Shown one piece after another: positions 44,234-55,024 of a DNA stretch of 64,000 bases. The position numbers and the translations under genes are program-made. The notes beneath the pieces were generated by a model. The model saw only the letters and a program-made list of their open reading frames with translations, made no database searches and had not been told where the DNA came from. Source of the DNA: Calliopum simillimum (taxonomy: Eukaryota > Arthropoda > Insecta > Diptera > Lauxaniidae); assembly GCA_951812925.1 (NCBI GenBank), contig OX638368.1, forward strand, positions 120,551,309 to 120,615,308, given 5' to 3'. Every line of letters starts with the position of its first letter. Position 1 is the stretch's first letter.

Positions 44234-44377
44234 ATGACCTCCAAAATGAAGACAGCACAGCAACAGACCATATGGTCTAGTCTTCTCATATTTGTATACT
44301 TGGTCCTAGAAAACGTAACAAATCCTAAAACAACAGAGAAAAAAGTTTTAATGCTATGCACCGCAAAAAAACATTGA
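44234..44377 (+). CDS. Candidate short 5' exon: signal-peptide-like ORF (47 aa)
   Basis: ATG at 44234 in CGCAATGACC (no strong Kozak; a second ATG follows four codons later) opens MTSKMKTAQQQTIWSSLLIF and then VYLVLENVTNPKTTE, closing at TGA 44377. A basic N-region, a hydrophobic core (LLIFVYLVL) and a following polar stretch with an NVT sequon look like a secretory signal. It would need a splice donor; the only tempting one (GTAACA after GAAAAC, 44315) is phase 0, whereas the next recognised exons at 56715 and 56984 both need a phase-1 donor. So it could be an alternative first exon, an exon of another gene, or chance. Confidence 0.25.
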   Translation: MTSKMKTAQQQTIWSSLLIFVYLVLENVTNPKTTEKKVLMLCTAKKH

Positions 44378-44519
44378 CGCAATTTTAATTTTAATTTCTA
44401 AAATTGATTTTTCTTTCTTAATGCCGAAAAGTGATCTAGAATGCTATTCTAGCTGGTCATAAATTTTTCCAGGTTATTTTTTATAAAAAAAATATCAGCT
44501 TTTATATTTTGGGGGTCGC

Positions 44520-44882
44520 TGAGTCTAAGACTGCTATGGTCTTGGTCTTGGTTTTGGTCACGATAATCGTCAAGACCAAGACTGCTTTTCAGTCTTGGTA
44601 ATTTATAGTTAAAAGGTATTTCACGCCCGTTTCGAAGATAAAATTATCTCTCAATTTAAATTTTGGCATCTTAAAAACCCAACTGCTATGGAAAAATATG
44701 GTTTTAAAACTTTGAATACTCAATATCTCTAGAAATTTTTTTAAGACCAAGACCGAGACCAAGACTCAATGTGCAAGACCAAGACTCAATATCAAAACCA
44801 AGGCCAAGACCAAGATTCAATGTGCAAGAACAAGACCAAGACCAAGACTGTTATGGTCTTGGTCTTGGTTTGCTCATCACTA
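44520..44882. mobile_element. hAT-type MITE, AAGACC-rich, copy 2 (left end lost)
   Basis: Matches the element at 19952-20291: ATGGTCTTGGTCTTGG, CTTTGAATACTC and AGAAATTTTTT blocks, and the right end TTTGCTCATCACTA. The left terminal TAGTGATGAG is missing. The interior has an expanded AAGACCAAGACTCAATGTGC repeat (44755-44850); the 69-aa frame there is that repeat, not a gene. Confidence 0.75.
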
Positions 44883-45002
44883 TTTACGAAGTTATATAGT
44901 AGCGATTTAAAATTTTTAGTTATATGGGAGGTGGGCGTGTCCTTGACCCGATTATGCCCATTTTCAACAAATAAATAGATGCTACCAATACTATTTCATA
45001 TA

Positions 45003-45997
45003 TCGAATTTTATTGCTGTTTGGCTGTTATTAGTTTTATGAAACTGGAACGTTGCAAGAATACGGAAAAGTCGTTGAGTTAAACTCATCGTAGTCCAAAA
45101 AGCGGTGTGGAGTGGGTGGCTGGTAAATGCTCAGAAGCTTCAGAAAACCTCATATTACACACTTAAATGATCTAGCCGTTGCAACTTCATAAAACTTTTT
45201 AGTTTTAAGCCACAAAGTGCAAAATTCGTAAATTTGGGAAATGAAATTAGAAATTTTTTGTGATGATCCGGATACCCTTTTTATTTTAAAAAAAAAAAAA
45301 ACAAACATCTAAGAACGCAAGTCTTCAGAAAATAGAACAAATTATTCTTACAATAAGTTTCAAGAGGTAAGACCATTTAGTTTAAAAGATACACTCATTT
45401 AAACTTTCACATATTTTGGAAAAAAATACCATTTTCTGAATTCATCAAGTTTAAGACGCGAAAACTCAGAAATGGTATTATTTCTTGGTATTATGGTACT
45501 TGTAATATGTTATCTAGATATTTTAATTTAAATTTGTGCAAAAAAAATTATTACTTCTGACACAAAAATATTCGGAGTTAGTTATGACCGGCTAGCGCTC
45601 TCTTATAGAACACTGTGTGCCGGCAAATTAGGTAAATATAGCTAATTATGTTGAACAAGCACCTACTTTGATCCGAAATGACTCATTTTGTTGACAATTG
45701 TATTTGTATTTTAGATTGATGCAGCTTTTGAAAAAGGTCGAAACATTAGTAACAACTTAAAACAAAAATAGTCACTTTCGATGTATTTGGCGTTGCTAAA
45801 TCTGAGTCCGGCCTCAGAATCGGTTTATCACTTATGATTTTTGAGATAAAAGCTAAAAAGCACGATTTTTGAGGTTATACAGAGGATGCACGAAATTCTT
45901 TTGCTATTTTATATTAAATGCCTGCACTATCTGATAATTTTTTTCTCGAGAGTTTTTATATTTGCTTATAAGAATGTTTTAAATTACCAAACAAATA
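45003..45997. other. Non-coding stretch with R2 fragment
   Basis: AT-rich. At 45790-45890, TGAGTCCGGCCTCAGAATCG and TTTTTGAGATAAAAGCTAA belong to repeat R2. Two possible small open stretches near 45320-45365 have splice-like ends but no other support. No gene. Confidence 0.4.
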
Positions 45998-46348
45998 ACA
46001 CAGGCCGACAAAATTTGATCAAAGTACATACCCAGAAACCAGACTATATATTTCCGTAGGTTTTCGATGCGCTGATTCCGAATCTGGTCGCAGAATTGCT
46101 CCATCACGTCAGGTTTTTGAGATATCCTAACCTAAAAGTGCCAAAAATGACGATTTTTCTCAATTTTGAGGTTAAATAGCTCTAAGGATTTTATTTTTCT
46201 TGGAAAACTATGAACGATATTTTAAAGTACTAGTCTTCCTCTTTCAAATGCCGTTGAGTTTGTTTGAATATCTTTTTTTTTCTCTCAGATATGGCATTTT
46301 GAAGAATGCATATGAGAGTGCATATAAGAATGCATATAAGTTTCCTCT

Positions 46349-47058
46349 ACACAGTAAAAAGTGATAGTTTACTTTTGATTCCATTCGGTATTGATTTTAA
46401 ACTGCTTTGGTATTAAATTCAAAATTTATTCCAAAAAAGGTTGAAATTTATTCCGGTAGGTTTTAATTTTATCACAAAAAATATTTACTTTTAAACCGTT
46501 TAGTTTTTTCAATTTTTTAATACCAAAGTGGCTTAAAAACAATCTTAAAATAACTTTAAATTCAAAAAACTAATCATTTTTAGTTTTAAAATAAGTCCAA
46601 GAAAAGTATTAAAATATTCTCTGCGCCAATTTTAATACTTTTGGTTTGAAACTAATGCCATCAAGGTTTTAATTTAGCTTGAAGAGACTTTTTAGTTTTA
46701 AAATTTGAAAAACTTTATTTATCAAAAGAGCATAAAAAAAGAACGAGAACAAAATAACAAAAAAAATTTTTCTTTTTCAATTGCTTAAATAAAAATTTCA
46801 CACAACCTACGTCAATACGTTTGATAGCCGAGTAAGCTAAAGACTTCGTAATTTATGTACACAAGATGTTGTACCCTTGGTTCGAATCTCAGTATGGATG
46901 GCTTGTTTTTTTTTTCAATTAAATTTAAAATTTTTTTTTTTTTCATTTTTCTCCCTCTCTTTATGTATTCCAAAATAATTTAAGTTAAAACTTTTTTGGC
47001 ATTGTTCTATATAAATACTTTTTTTGGTTTTAAAATTAAACTAAAATTTTTACTGTGT
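46349..47058. mobile_element. Inner element with 12-bp inverted ends (ACACAGTAAAAA)
   Basis: ACACAGTAAAAA at 46349-46360 mirrors TTTTTACTGTGT at 47047-47058. The interior is rich in TTTTAAT/ATTAAAA and carries a tRNA-like segment (46821-46900). No coding frame. Target duplication not clear. Interpretation as a MITE nested in the R2 palindrome is an inference. Confidence 0.55.
46821..46900 (+). repeat. tRNA-like sequence (degenerate Leu/Ser type?)
   Basis: TAGCCGAGTAAGCTAAAGAC resembles a tRNA A box/D arm. GGTTCGAATCTCAG (46879-46892) is a near-consensus B box 54 bases later, a spacing suited to class II (long variable arm) tRNAs. A T run follows at 46905. Acceptor pairing is not evident, so it is a tRNA-derived relic or SINE-like piece rather than a working tRNA. 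It shares AATCTCAGT(A/G)(T/C)GG with the sequence at 16567-16670. Confidence 0.45.
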
Positions 47059-47393
47059 ACGGACTTTTAGATATAGGGAAATCCTCTTACATGCATTCTT
47101 CAAAATGCCATATCTCAGAGAAAAAAAAAGATATTCAAACTAACTCAACGGCATTTGAAAGAGGAAGACTAGTATTTTAAGATGCCGTTCATAGTTTTCC
47201 TACAAAAATCAAATCCTTAGAGCTATTTAACCTCAAAATTGAGAAAAATCGTCATTTTTGGCACTTTTAGGTTAGGATATCTCAAAAACCTGACGTGATG
47301 GAGCAATTCTGCGACCAGATTCGGAATCAGCGCATCGAAAACCTACGGAAATATATAATCTGGTTTCTGGGTATAATTTTTGTCGGCCTGTGT

Positions 47394-49079
47394 AATTGTT
47401 CCATAATTGATGCTCGCTTATTTCGGATCTGAGAATATTTTTTTTTTTTTCGAATCAAAAGGTCTTTCCATTTTTCGTCTAACCTAGTATCGAATAAGTT
47501 AAATTATTTTCCTTAACTTTGAATCGACAATTTTTTCGGAGTAAATACCTTGTTATTTAGGGCCCACAATTTCCAATTTCCAACTCTGATCTTCTCCGAA
47601 ATTATCTCAAAATATCTGAACAATTTGGATGAAAATTTGTTTTAGTGCTCGTATGTGATTCCAAGTCAGGCCCAACATTAGCGGGATCATTAGTATAGCT
47701 ACTTTAATATATGCAGCAGTCAAAATTTTACTGAGCGTCTGTTCTACATGCCAAGTTTAACCCAATACTTTTAAAAAGATGGTAAAACTGTTACTTTTCC
47801 ATGTATGAGCGGTTTAGTCACTCAAATATAGAGCTTGCTGATATGGGCTTAAGCGTATAACTTACACTGAATTGCTCCTCTTGTCCAATTTTTTCACAAA
47901 TAAGTTCTATGCTAACGGCTTTTATATAAAACTTAATCCTTCGCGAACATTCTACAAAAATCTCGCACTTGGACCCTTTAACGATTTTACTATTTTTGTC
48001 GAGAGCGAGTTAGCTCTCCTTACCCACCGGTTAAAAAATAATAATAGCAATAATGCTGAAGTTTTAATTTCAATGAAGATTTTCTTTTTGTGTACTCGTC
48101 ATGAGACACCAATCAATACTCTTTTGATTATATTTTTCTTCGCGAAAAACCATCAAAAATTATAACAAAAGCATTTTTCCAATATCTTCGTAAAACAATT
48201 GATAATCCTCGCAAGGTTATCTTTACAACATATGGGGTCGCTTTTCTATCAACACAATAACGTGACGAACATGTTGACAGATGACGGAAACTAGAGCACA
48301 AAATGAAAATAGAACTTGTGGCGCTTTGAAAAAATGAAAATGTTCTTGAGCGCTATTGATTGTTTGACGAAATGTTGTCGCTACAGTTTGATGTGTTGTT
48401 GGCTGTATGATGAGTAATGTGATATGCACTAAATAAACCGAAAAGAAAATCTTCAACTCTGCTGGTCCTTGCAAATACTCGTAGAAAAACACAAATGTTT
48501 TGTTTATTTTTTCAATTTGTTTATTATATTCCGTTTCCTTTTTTTTTCTCACTACTGCAAGGATACCACAGGAGTGTTTCATTTGCATATCAATGTATGC
48601 GGGAGGCAGGCACTTGAAAGGCTGTACTAATTGATTTTTTATGCAAATTAGTTTTTATGCTGTTATTAAAAAAAAAAAAAAAATTGTAAACAGTATGCTG
48701 GATTCAATTTTAAACTGTGAAATATGGCACCAGCACTCGTGAAGCCGTTAAAGATTTTTCTTTAAAATGAAAATTATGTTTCATTGAATACAAAAACAAT
48801 AAAGCGGCCTGAGCATAGTATATACATTCAGATAACGACTCGGGAGAGACTTTTCGAAGCGATTCAATATAGATAATTGTGTAATAAAAGTATTCACTGA
48901 GGCTGTTCAACGGTTTTTCTACAAATTTAAAAAAAAAAAATTGAATTTTTTTCGTTATTTTAATTCACTTTTTTTGAGCTGACTGGGATTGAAACAACAA
49001 AAAATTAAAGAAAAAGCAGATAAAAACTAAAATGTGGGCTATGATTTTTTCAGTTTCTTCTAATTTCTGTTGTTTTTAT
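47394..49079. other. Non-coding stretch
   Basis: Frames at 47872-48165 (97 aa) and 48223-48588 (121 aa, minus) are among the longer ones here but show no domain, signal or splice context that I recognise. Poly(A) at 48668-48684. No element with clear ends. Confidence 0.35.
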
Positions 49080-50320
49080 ATAATTTTATCGAAAAAGTCA
49101 CTGAAAGTCTGAAATTATTGAAAACAAAAAAACAGAAAAGTCTACAGGAATCAGAATAAATCGAAAACTATCAAAATCTCCATACGAAACTGAATTAATC
49201 ATAAATTATAGAAATCAATAGAAAAGTTGGAATAGTCAGAGATCATCTAAAAACACTGAAATTATCGAAAAATATCGTAAAATACTGCAGAAATCGGAAT
49301 TAATCGAAAAGCATCGAAATATTCGGCAAGATTCAGAGATTAAGCCTTATCATGAATTTATCTGGAAACTCTCTAGAGTATATTCTTTTCTCAAGATGGA
49401 GTATTTGCAATCGTACATATTTTCACAATGGAAATTCAATTTTCAGCAGCGATGCTTTCTTCTTACAATATTTTTCCAATTTTCTTTCTAATTTTCCATT
49501 TGACTTTGATGGGATATAACAATTGAAATATCCATATATATTGTTTAGAAAACCGGTAAAAGTTGGAAACTATCAAATCGAAACCTATCGAGGAGTCAGA
49601 GATCATCCAAAAACACTGAAAAATCGACTAAATCCAGAAATTATCGAAAAATATCGTAAAACTGCAGAAATAGCAATTAATCGAAAAGCATCGAAAAATT
49701 CGGCAAGACTCAGAGATTAAACCTTATCATGAATTTGTCTGCAAACTCTCCCTCTAGAATAAATTCTCTTCTCAAGGGAGAGCATTTGCAATCGTGAATA
49801 TTTTCAAAATGGAAATTCTATTTCCAACAGGGATGCTTTTTTCTTCCAATATTTCTCCAATTTTCCATTTGACTTTGTTGGGATATAACCATCGGAATAT
49901 CCGGATACACTATTTAGCAAACCGGTTAAAGTTGAAGACCATCAAATGGATTTCAAAAATATTGATGTCATAAGAAAGGTATTTAAATAAGCTTTAAAAT
50001 TGTCGTAAAAAAGTTTTGAATTTAACATAAGTACATGATTTGCATGCGCTTCGGATTCCGCAATAAAAAGTTGGCACAAAAAATGTCAAAATACTCACTC
50101 CTTGATTATTGCCGATAAACTTATTTTCGAGTGAATTTTACCCTTCCAGAGAAATTATTAATGAGAGTGCATGCTACGAAGTCGGGGAAAAAATTCTCTA
50201 GAATGCTTATTCAATATAAGGGTATTATCGAAAAACATTCCAAAACTTTCAAAAAATCTGCTAGGATTGATACTATCAAAAAACATCGAAAAAGTCTCTA
50301 GGATTCGGAATAAATTGAGC
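49080..50320 (+). repeat. ATCGAAAA-type degenerate repeat with ~360-bp tandem duplication
   Basis: ATCGAAAA, ATCGTAAAA, CATCGAAA and TATCAAA variants recur throughout. Within it, GTCAGAGATCATC(T/C)AAAAACACTG occurs at 49235 and again 360 bases later. The copies (about 49236-49593 and 49594-49950) run in parallel through CTTATCATGAATTT, TTGCAATCGT, CCATTTGACTTTG and AAACCGGT. The frame at 49523-49720 is inside it and unlikely to be a gene. Confidence 0.75.
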
Positions 50321-50324
50321 TATT

Positions 50325-50652
50325 GTTTACTGAAATTTTTCCGAAATTGGACCACAAATGTATTAAATAATTTTGTTATTGTACTTTTTGGACATTTTGA
50401 GTACGTTTTAATGCTATTTTGTACGAAATAAAAAAACGAAGTGTGCTTTATACTTTTTTCAGTTCAGTGTGACCGTGTATTTTGTTGTTGTTGAGGTTGA
50501 AAAATTTTTATTTAATTTTACCTGGCTTAAATATAAACTTAATTTTAACTTTGTGCACATCAACACACAAATACCTTTCTGATGGTGTATAATTTAAAGT
50601 CGTACTCCATTTCTTACATAGTAAAAAAAGATGGACAAGTTTTAGTCTTGCG
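50325..50652 (+). repeat. Repeat R1, copy 3 (ends at a transposon insertion)
   Basis: GACCACAAATGTATTAAATA, ACTTTTTGGACATTTTGAG, CAGTGTGACCGTGTATTTTG, TAACTTTGTGCACAT and TGGTGTATAATTTAAAGTCG match copy 1 in order, up to TCTTGCGTA. There the DD41D element (50655-51547) starts. The few bases after the element (CATAGATAT) continue R1 approximately. Confidence 0.78.
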
Positions 50653-50654
50653 TA

Positions 50655-51547
50655 TTGGTCCGCCAAATAACTTTTTTTTTTTTTTGAGAATTCTATAAAA
50701 AAAAACTACTGGATATTTTCTCAAATTTCTTTTTATATTTGAAAGTACAATCCTTCCGGTTAATAATGGAAAATAATTTCATTCAAATGGCTGCCTCGGC
50801 TGGCCATGCAGTAGCCTACACGATCGGTCCAATTTTTAAGCACATTATCGATTGTGTGCAGCTGTATTTCACCAATGGCTTCACGAATATTGTCCTTTAA
50901 AGCGTCAATTGTCTCTGGCTTGTCGGCGTAACACTTATCTTTGAGGGCACCCCACAAATAATAGTCCAACGGTGTCAAATCGCAGCTCCGAGGTGGCCAA
51001 ACGACATCAGCTCTGCGGCTGATAATGCGATCTTCATAAACAGGGCGCAAAACATCGAGTGTAGCTTCGGCTGTGTGACACGTAGCGCCGTCCTGTTAAA
51101 ACTAAATGTTGCCAATATCCTCCTCTTCAATTTTTGTGAACAAAAATTCGTTCAACATGGCCCGATAACGATCGCCATTAACTGTAACGGCCACTCCGAA
51201 GAAAAATGGCCCAATTATGCCTCTGGACCAAATTCCGCACCAAACAGTGACTCGTTTTGGGTGCAGCGGCTTTTCAATTTATGCGTGCGGGTTTTCTGTG
51301 CTCCAAATGCGCCAATTTTGTTTGTTTACATACCCGCCAAAATCAAAATGAGCTTCATCTGAAAAGATGATTTTTTTGGCAAAATCGGTATTTTCTGTAA
51401 GTCGATCGCAGGCCCACTTAGCGAAGCGAAAACGCAACGTATACACAACAATATTCGTTTAGCGGAAGGATAAAACTAATTATCTGTCAAATCAGACATG
51501 AGCTAAGCACTAGTTGAAAAAAAAAAAAAGTTAGATGGCGGACCCTG
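50655..51547 (-). mobile_element. DD41D (rosa-like) Tc1-mariner element, deleted, 893 bp
   Basis: Termini GGTCCGCCAAATAACTTTTT (left) and AAAAAGTTAGATGGCGGACC (right) are imperfect inverted repeats, with TA at 50653-50654 and 51548-51549. The decayed transposase inside lacks its N-terminal DNA-binding part. Confidence 0.85.
50760..51445 (-). pseudogene. DD41D transposase remnant (catalytic domain)
   Basis: Reading the minus strand: FAKKIIFSDEAHFDFGGYVN holds the first Asp, KRVTVWCGIWSRGIIGPFFF follows, QDGATCHTAEATLD holds the second Asp and VVWPPRSCDLTPLDYYLWG the third. Counting QD...PLD gives 41 residues, the DD41D spacing. The C-terminus is intact to a stop at 50760. Stops occur after NPHA and just before QDGATC, so it is dead. 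The HTH N-terminus is deleted; it is preserved instead in the remnant at 16890-17420. Confidence 0.85.
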
Positions 51548-51549
51548 TA

Positions 51550-52805
51550 CATAGATATGTACCCATTAACCAGAAGCGCTATGTATAATTAATAAAATAA
51601 ACATTTTGTACGAGCAATAAAAACGCAAATTAAAAAACAATTTATAATATAATTAAAGTTGGTATTCATCAATGTGCTACAAGAAAAATTAACATTTTAG
51701 AAATATTAAGCTCTGCCAAACTAAATGATATTTCCCCCTTCCTTGAATATAATAAGTATATTTATTCACAACCAAAGCTAAAAATAAATTGTATGCTGCA
51801 GCACAATTCGTTAAAATAATGCAGTTTATATTATAAAAAGAACATCATTTTCTTTAACAGTTCTTAAAGATATTTTAATATTTCATGTGCAAAATGAATA
51901 ATAAGTCCCCCAAGATACATTAAGTAAATAGGTCTTCATGTATGTGCCACTAACTTAATCGCCTGCTGGTGTGCGTTAATAAGCCAATGTGACACGCTAT
52001 TTAATTTTTTCCACAGAAGCCTATAAGAAGCTTCCACTTAAAAACAAAAACAATGACATGTGCCATAATTTCAAAAACATTTCGGCGTTGCTAAATTTAC
52101 GCGTTCTTCGTTCTTTATTCTGAAACCATTTTGGAGAAGTGTGGCTGTGTGCTTGTCTGCCTGATGGTCCCTTTGCTACAATGTTGATGTTGGTGACTAA
52201 TTAATTAGTTGTGCGTCACTTTAACGCACGCTGCTTTTGCTACTCCTCAGCATTTTATACAAAGTATGCAGGAGAATAGTATGTATATTGCCCTTAGTTT
52301 GATGTTTCTTGGAAAAGTTTTTCAATTCCCTGCTTTTTTGTTTTTATAAATATGTAAGTAATAAAATTTATGGCAAGTTTGCATGTAGAAGGCGTCGAAT
52401 GCAGCAAATAAATTTTATAAGTTTTTCCGTTTTTTCAAAATATTGACCTTAAAAATTTTGATTTTATAAATAGTATATATGACTCTATTTCTTACCTTGT
52501 ATTTCACTGGTATTGCTATGATACAGCCCATTTAAAAATATCTCAAAAGATTGAAAAATCACATAAAAATTTATTCATTTATGTTATGATGAAGTATTTT
52601 ATTCTAAATCAAAGAGGGCACACAGACAAATCTTAGCCAAACAATAAAAAAGACGCAGTATCAATCAGTAAAGTCAAGACAACTGTCAAACGTGTAGAAA
52701 ATTAAGTTCCGGAAAGAATAATAACAGTTTTTGTTTTAGTCTCGCTAACGACTCTGTCTATACTTGAAGTCTTTCGTTAAGATGATATTTACAACCTAAA
52801 ATATC
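51550..52805. other. Non-coding stretch
   Basis: AT-rich without repeats I could match. No gene supported. Confidence 0.45.
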
Positions 52806-53520
52806 TTGTATGTATGTATTCTCCTTTATCTCCTAGGAGGAGCATAGGGCCAATATGAAATCTCTCCATTTGTCACGATCCCTTGCGATGACTTTGATCT
52901 CTTGCCACGATTTTCCCGATTTAGAGTTCGGACATTCCAAGAGCTGATGTGTGTTCGAGTTTTCATCGAAAGGATTTTAAAATTTTGAGAAACCATATTG
53001 GTTCCAGTTATAGGAGAATCATTCCTAACTATGCATGTTTCTTGCACCTCCAAATCCGATGTGCATGCTGCCGAGGCAGGTGGATTAACCACACTCTGGT
53101 GGGTACCACTTGGAGAGTTATTTTCCATCGTTTTTCGATCCATGCTTCATTAGTATAATCTTCTCGGCAACGCCCCACGCAGTAAGTTATAAGCTTAAAG
53201 CTGGATCCGGCAAGCGCTGCAAATATAGTGGCCAAATTCAATTTTAATTTCAGCCGCCCAATCTGGAACAGACGGTGACCTGGGAGCCGCCCACTCTGGA
53301 TCAGACGCTTTAGGATTTCGACAAGATGCTTATTTTAAGGCGTCATCGACTCGCCTTGTCAGTGCCAGTTACGGGCATTGTGGGTTTTTCTTTCGAGGCG
53401 CAACGCTGTCCAACGCTACACCCTTCCACACCCTGGCTGGTCACCCGCTTTTAGTCGCCTTTTGCGACAGGCATGCTTACATCGGGCATATTCTGACCCC
53501 TTACCCGCAGGGGTAAGTTC
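52806..53520 (-). pseudogene. RTE-type LINE, internally deleted (5' UTR, ORF start, ORF end)
   Basis: On the minus strand the element opens with TACCCCTGCGGGTAAGGGGT and GTCGCAAAAGGCGACTAAAA, a 5' region typical of RTE-like LINEs. An ORF begins at 53143 and reaches KTRTHISSWNVRTL, the start of the endonuclease domain. It then jumps, at about 52920, to GKSWQEIKVIARDRDKWRDF and ILALCSS, which is the C-terminal end of such ORFs in another frame. The endonuclease and the whole reverse transcriptase are missing. Short TACA repeats at the 3' end (52808-52820) are in keeping with RTE tails. Clade call is moderately sure. Confidence 0.78.
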
Positions 53521-54124
53521 TAGATAAGACTTCAAGCTACTTCTCTTGGGGTGAATAATTTCAGCATATCAAATTAAAATCGTCTGATGTATTGATATTG
53601 ATTCAGATCTTCCATACATAAGTACATCAGTAAAAATATGGGTTAAATTTTTATATAAGACAATTTTCACAAAAAAAAATCCGTTGAAATTTTTATATAT
53701 TTTTTTCCTTTTTGGATCATAAAGTATAACAATAAATAATGCCCACATGCCCGGCAGAATTTTTTTCCAAATGGTTGAGGCTCCGAAAAATGTACCAAAA
53801 CATGACTTTTTTTGTCTCCACTTATTTTTTATATTTTTTATTAATTGAAGATAACTTCTGAAACTTTTTTGAAAATTTTTGACTGAATTGAAATTTTTGG
53901 CTTCAAATACGGAAAAATAAACTTTTTGAAAAATGTACGATATAAAACCGGATGGCAACCCTGAGAGATTTAGTATAAATGTTTAACTCAGATTTTCTGA
54001 TACCAAACATTTGGATTTATCTATTCAAAAAAAGTACAATTTAAACAAAATTTTCTAAAATACCCAGGTTGTAAATCTAAAGAATTTTTATTGGATTTTT
54101 ACAAAGTTTATTTATTTATATATA

Positions 54125-55024
54125 AGGGGTTTTTAAATAAGAGCGCTACAAAAGTTTTTTTAAATAAAACAAAAACAGTTTTGGATATCAATGAAATTCT
54201 TTATTCCAGTGAAAATACATTCGATGCCATTATGTATGGAACTCGATTTCTTTTGCATAGCCACCACGGGCACGCTTGCAGAAGTCCAGACGCTGAACCC
54301 AATTTTCGACGGTTTTCAAGCATAAATCGGCCGATACTGCTGCAATTTCACTATCGATATTCGTACGAAGTTCATCAATCGTCGGTGGCTTGTTGGCATA
54401 GACCATAGACTTGACGTAGCCCCACAGGAAATAGTCTAACGGAGTCAAATCGCACGACCGAGGCGGCCAATCGACTGGGCCATTTCGTGAGATAACACGT
54501 TCACCAAATTAATCGTAACATTCGCTGTGTGACTTGTGGCGCCGTCCTGTTGAAACCACATATTGTCCAAGTCCATATCATCCAATTCGGTTATCATTGA
54601 ACGGTAGCGATTCCCATTCACAGTAACGTGCCGGTCTTGATCATCACGGAAGAAGTACGGACCAATGACGCCGCCGGCCCATAAACCGCACCAAACCATA
54701 ATTTTTTCGGGATGCAATGGTGACTCATGGAGTACGTGTGGATTGCTGCCTGACCAATAACGCATATTTTGCTTATTGACGAAGCCATTCAGCCAGAAAT
54801 GAGCCTCATCGCTGAAGATGACGTAGCTCTCTTAAAGTTGAGGCCACTGACTCCGAATTTCGGTAGTAAATTTTAATAATTTCTACTCGTTATTGGCTCG
54901 TATATCTTTCCATGATGAAATGGCAAACCTTACTAAAGAGAAATGTCAAGAGAGCGGGAAAAAATATGGCGTCGTTTGCTTCCCTATCGGTCTACTTTTG
55001 TAGCGTCCCTATTGAAAAACCCTT
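54125..55024 (-). mobile_element. DD41D (rosa-like) Tc1-mariner element, 900 bp, inside the 116-bp array
   Basis: 30-bp imperfect inverted ends: AGGGGTTTTTAAATAAGAGC and GCGCTACAAAAG following; right end CTTTTGTAGCGTCCCTATTG and AAAAACCCTT following. TA at 54123-54124 and 55025-55026. The minus strand carries the catalytic part of the transposase. Confidence 0.88.
54230..54840 (-). pseudogene. DD41D transposase remnant (catalytic domain)
   Basis: SYVIFSDEAHFWLNGFVNKQ holds the first Asp near 54820. ENPHVLHESPLHPEK-type text (here NPHVLHESPLHPEKIMVWCG) leads to MWFQQDGATSHTANVT (second Asp). After a small frameshift, WPPRSCDLTPLDYFLWG brings the third Asp, followed by a full C-terminus to the stop at 54230. 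About four residues are missing between second and third Asp compared with the copy at 50760. The N-terminal HTH is deleted. Overlapping plus-strand frame 54091-54408 is a shadow. Confidence 0.86.

Larger units (their letters stand above)
45998..47393. repeat. R2 inverted repeat, ~300-bp arms around a nested element
   Basis: The left arm (45998-46316) and right arm (47093-47393) are mirror images: ACACAGGCCGACAAAA / TTTTGTCGGCCTGTGT, GATTCCGAATCTGGTCGCAG / CTGCGACCAGATTCGGAATC, CAAATGCCGTTGAGTT / AACTCAACGGCATTTG. Few differences are visible. Between the arms sits a 710-bp unit with its own inverted ends (46349-47058). This is a foldback element with an insertion in its loop, or a palindromic duplication. 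Single-arm relatives occur at 7244, 45790 and 58795. Confidence 0.85.

Noticed and set aside
45320..45365. Small exon ending in GAG/GTAAGA with a TTCAG acceptor
   Set aside because: The 12 codons are AT-rich and protein-like only by chance; phase 0 does not suit the following recognised exon and nothing else supports it.
46821..46900. Functional tRNA gene
   Set aside because: A and B box likeness is good but acceptor and anticodon stems do not pair convincingly by eye; kept only as tRNA-like repeat.
48223..48588. 121-aa minus-strand frame as a gene
   Set aside because: Low-complexity Lys/Phe-rich text, no conserved motif, no supporting splice sites. A real exon cannot be fully excluded.
53569..53958. 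129-aa minus-strand frame as a gene
   Set aside because: It lies partly in the ~116-bp tandem repeat and is Phe/Lys-rich; chance reading of AT-rich DNA.
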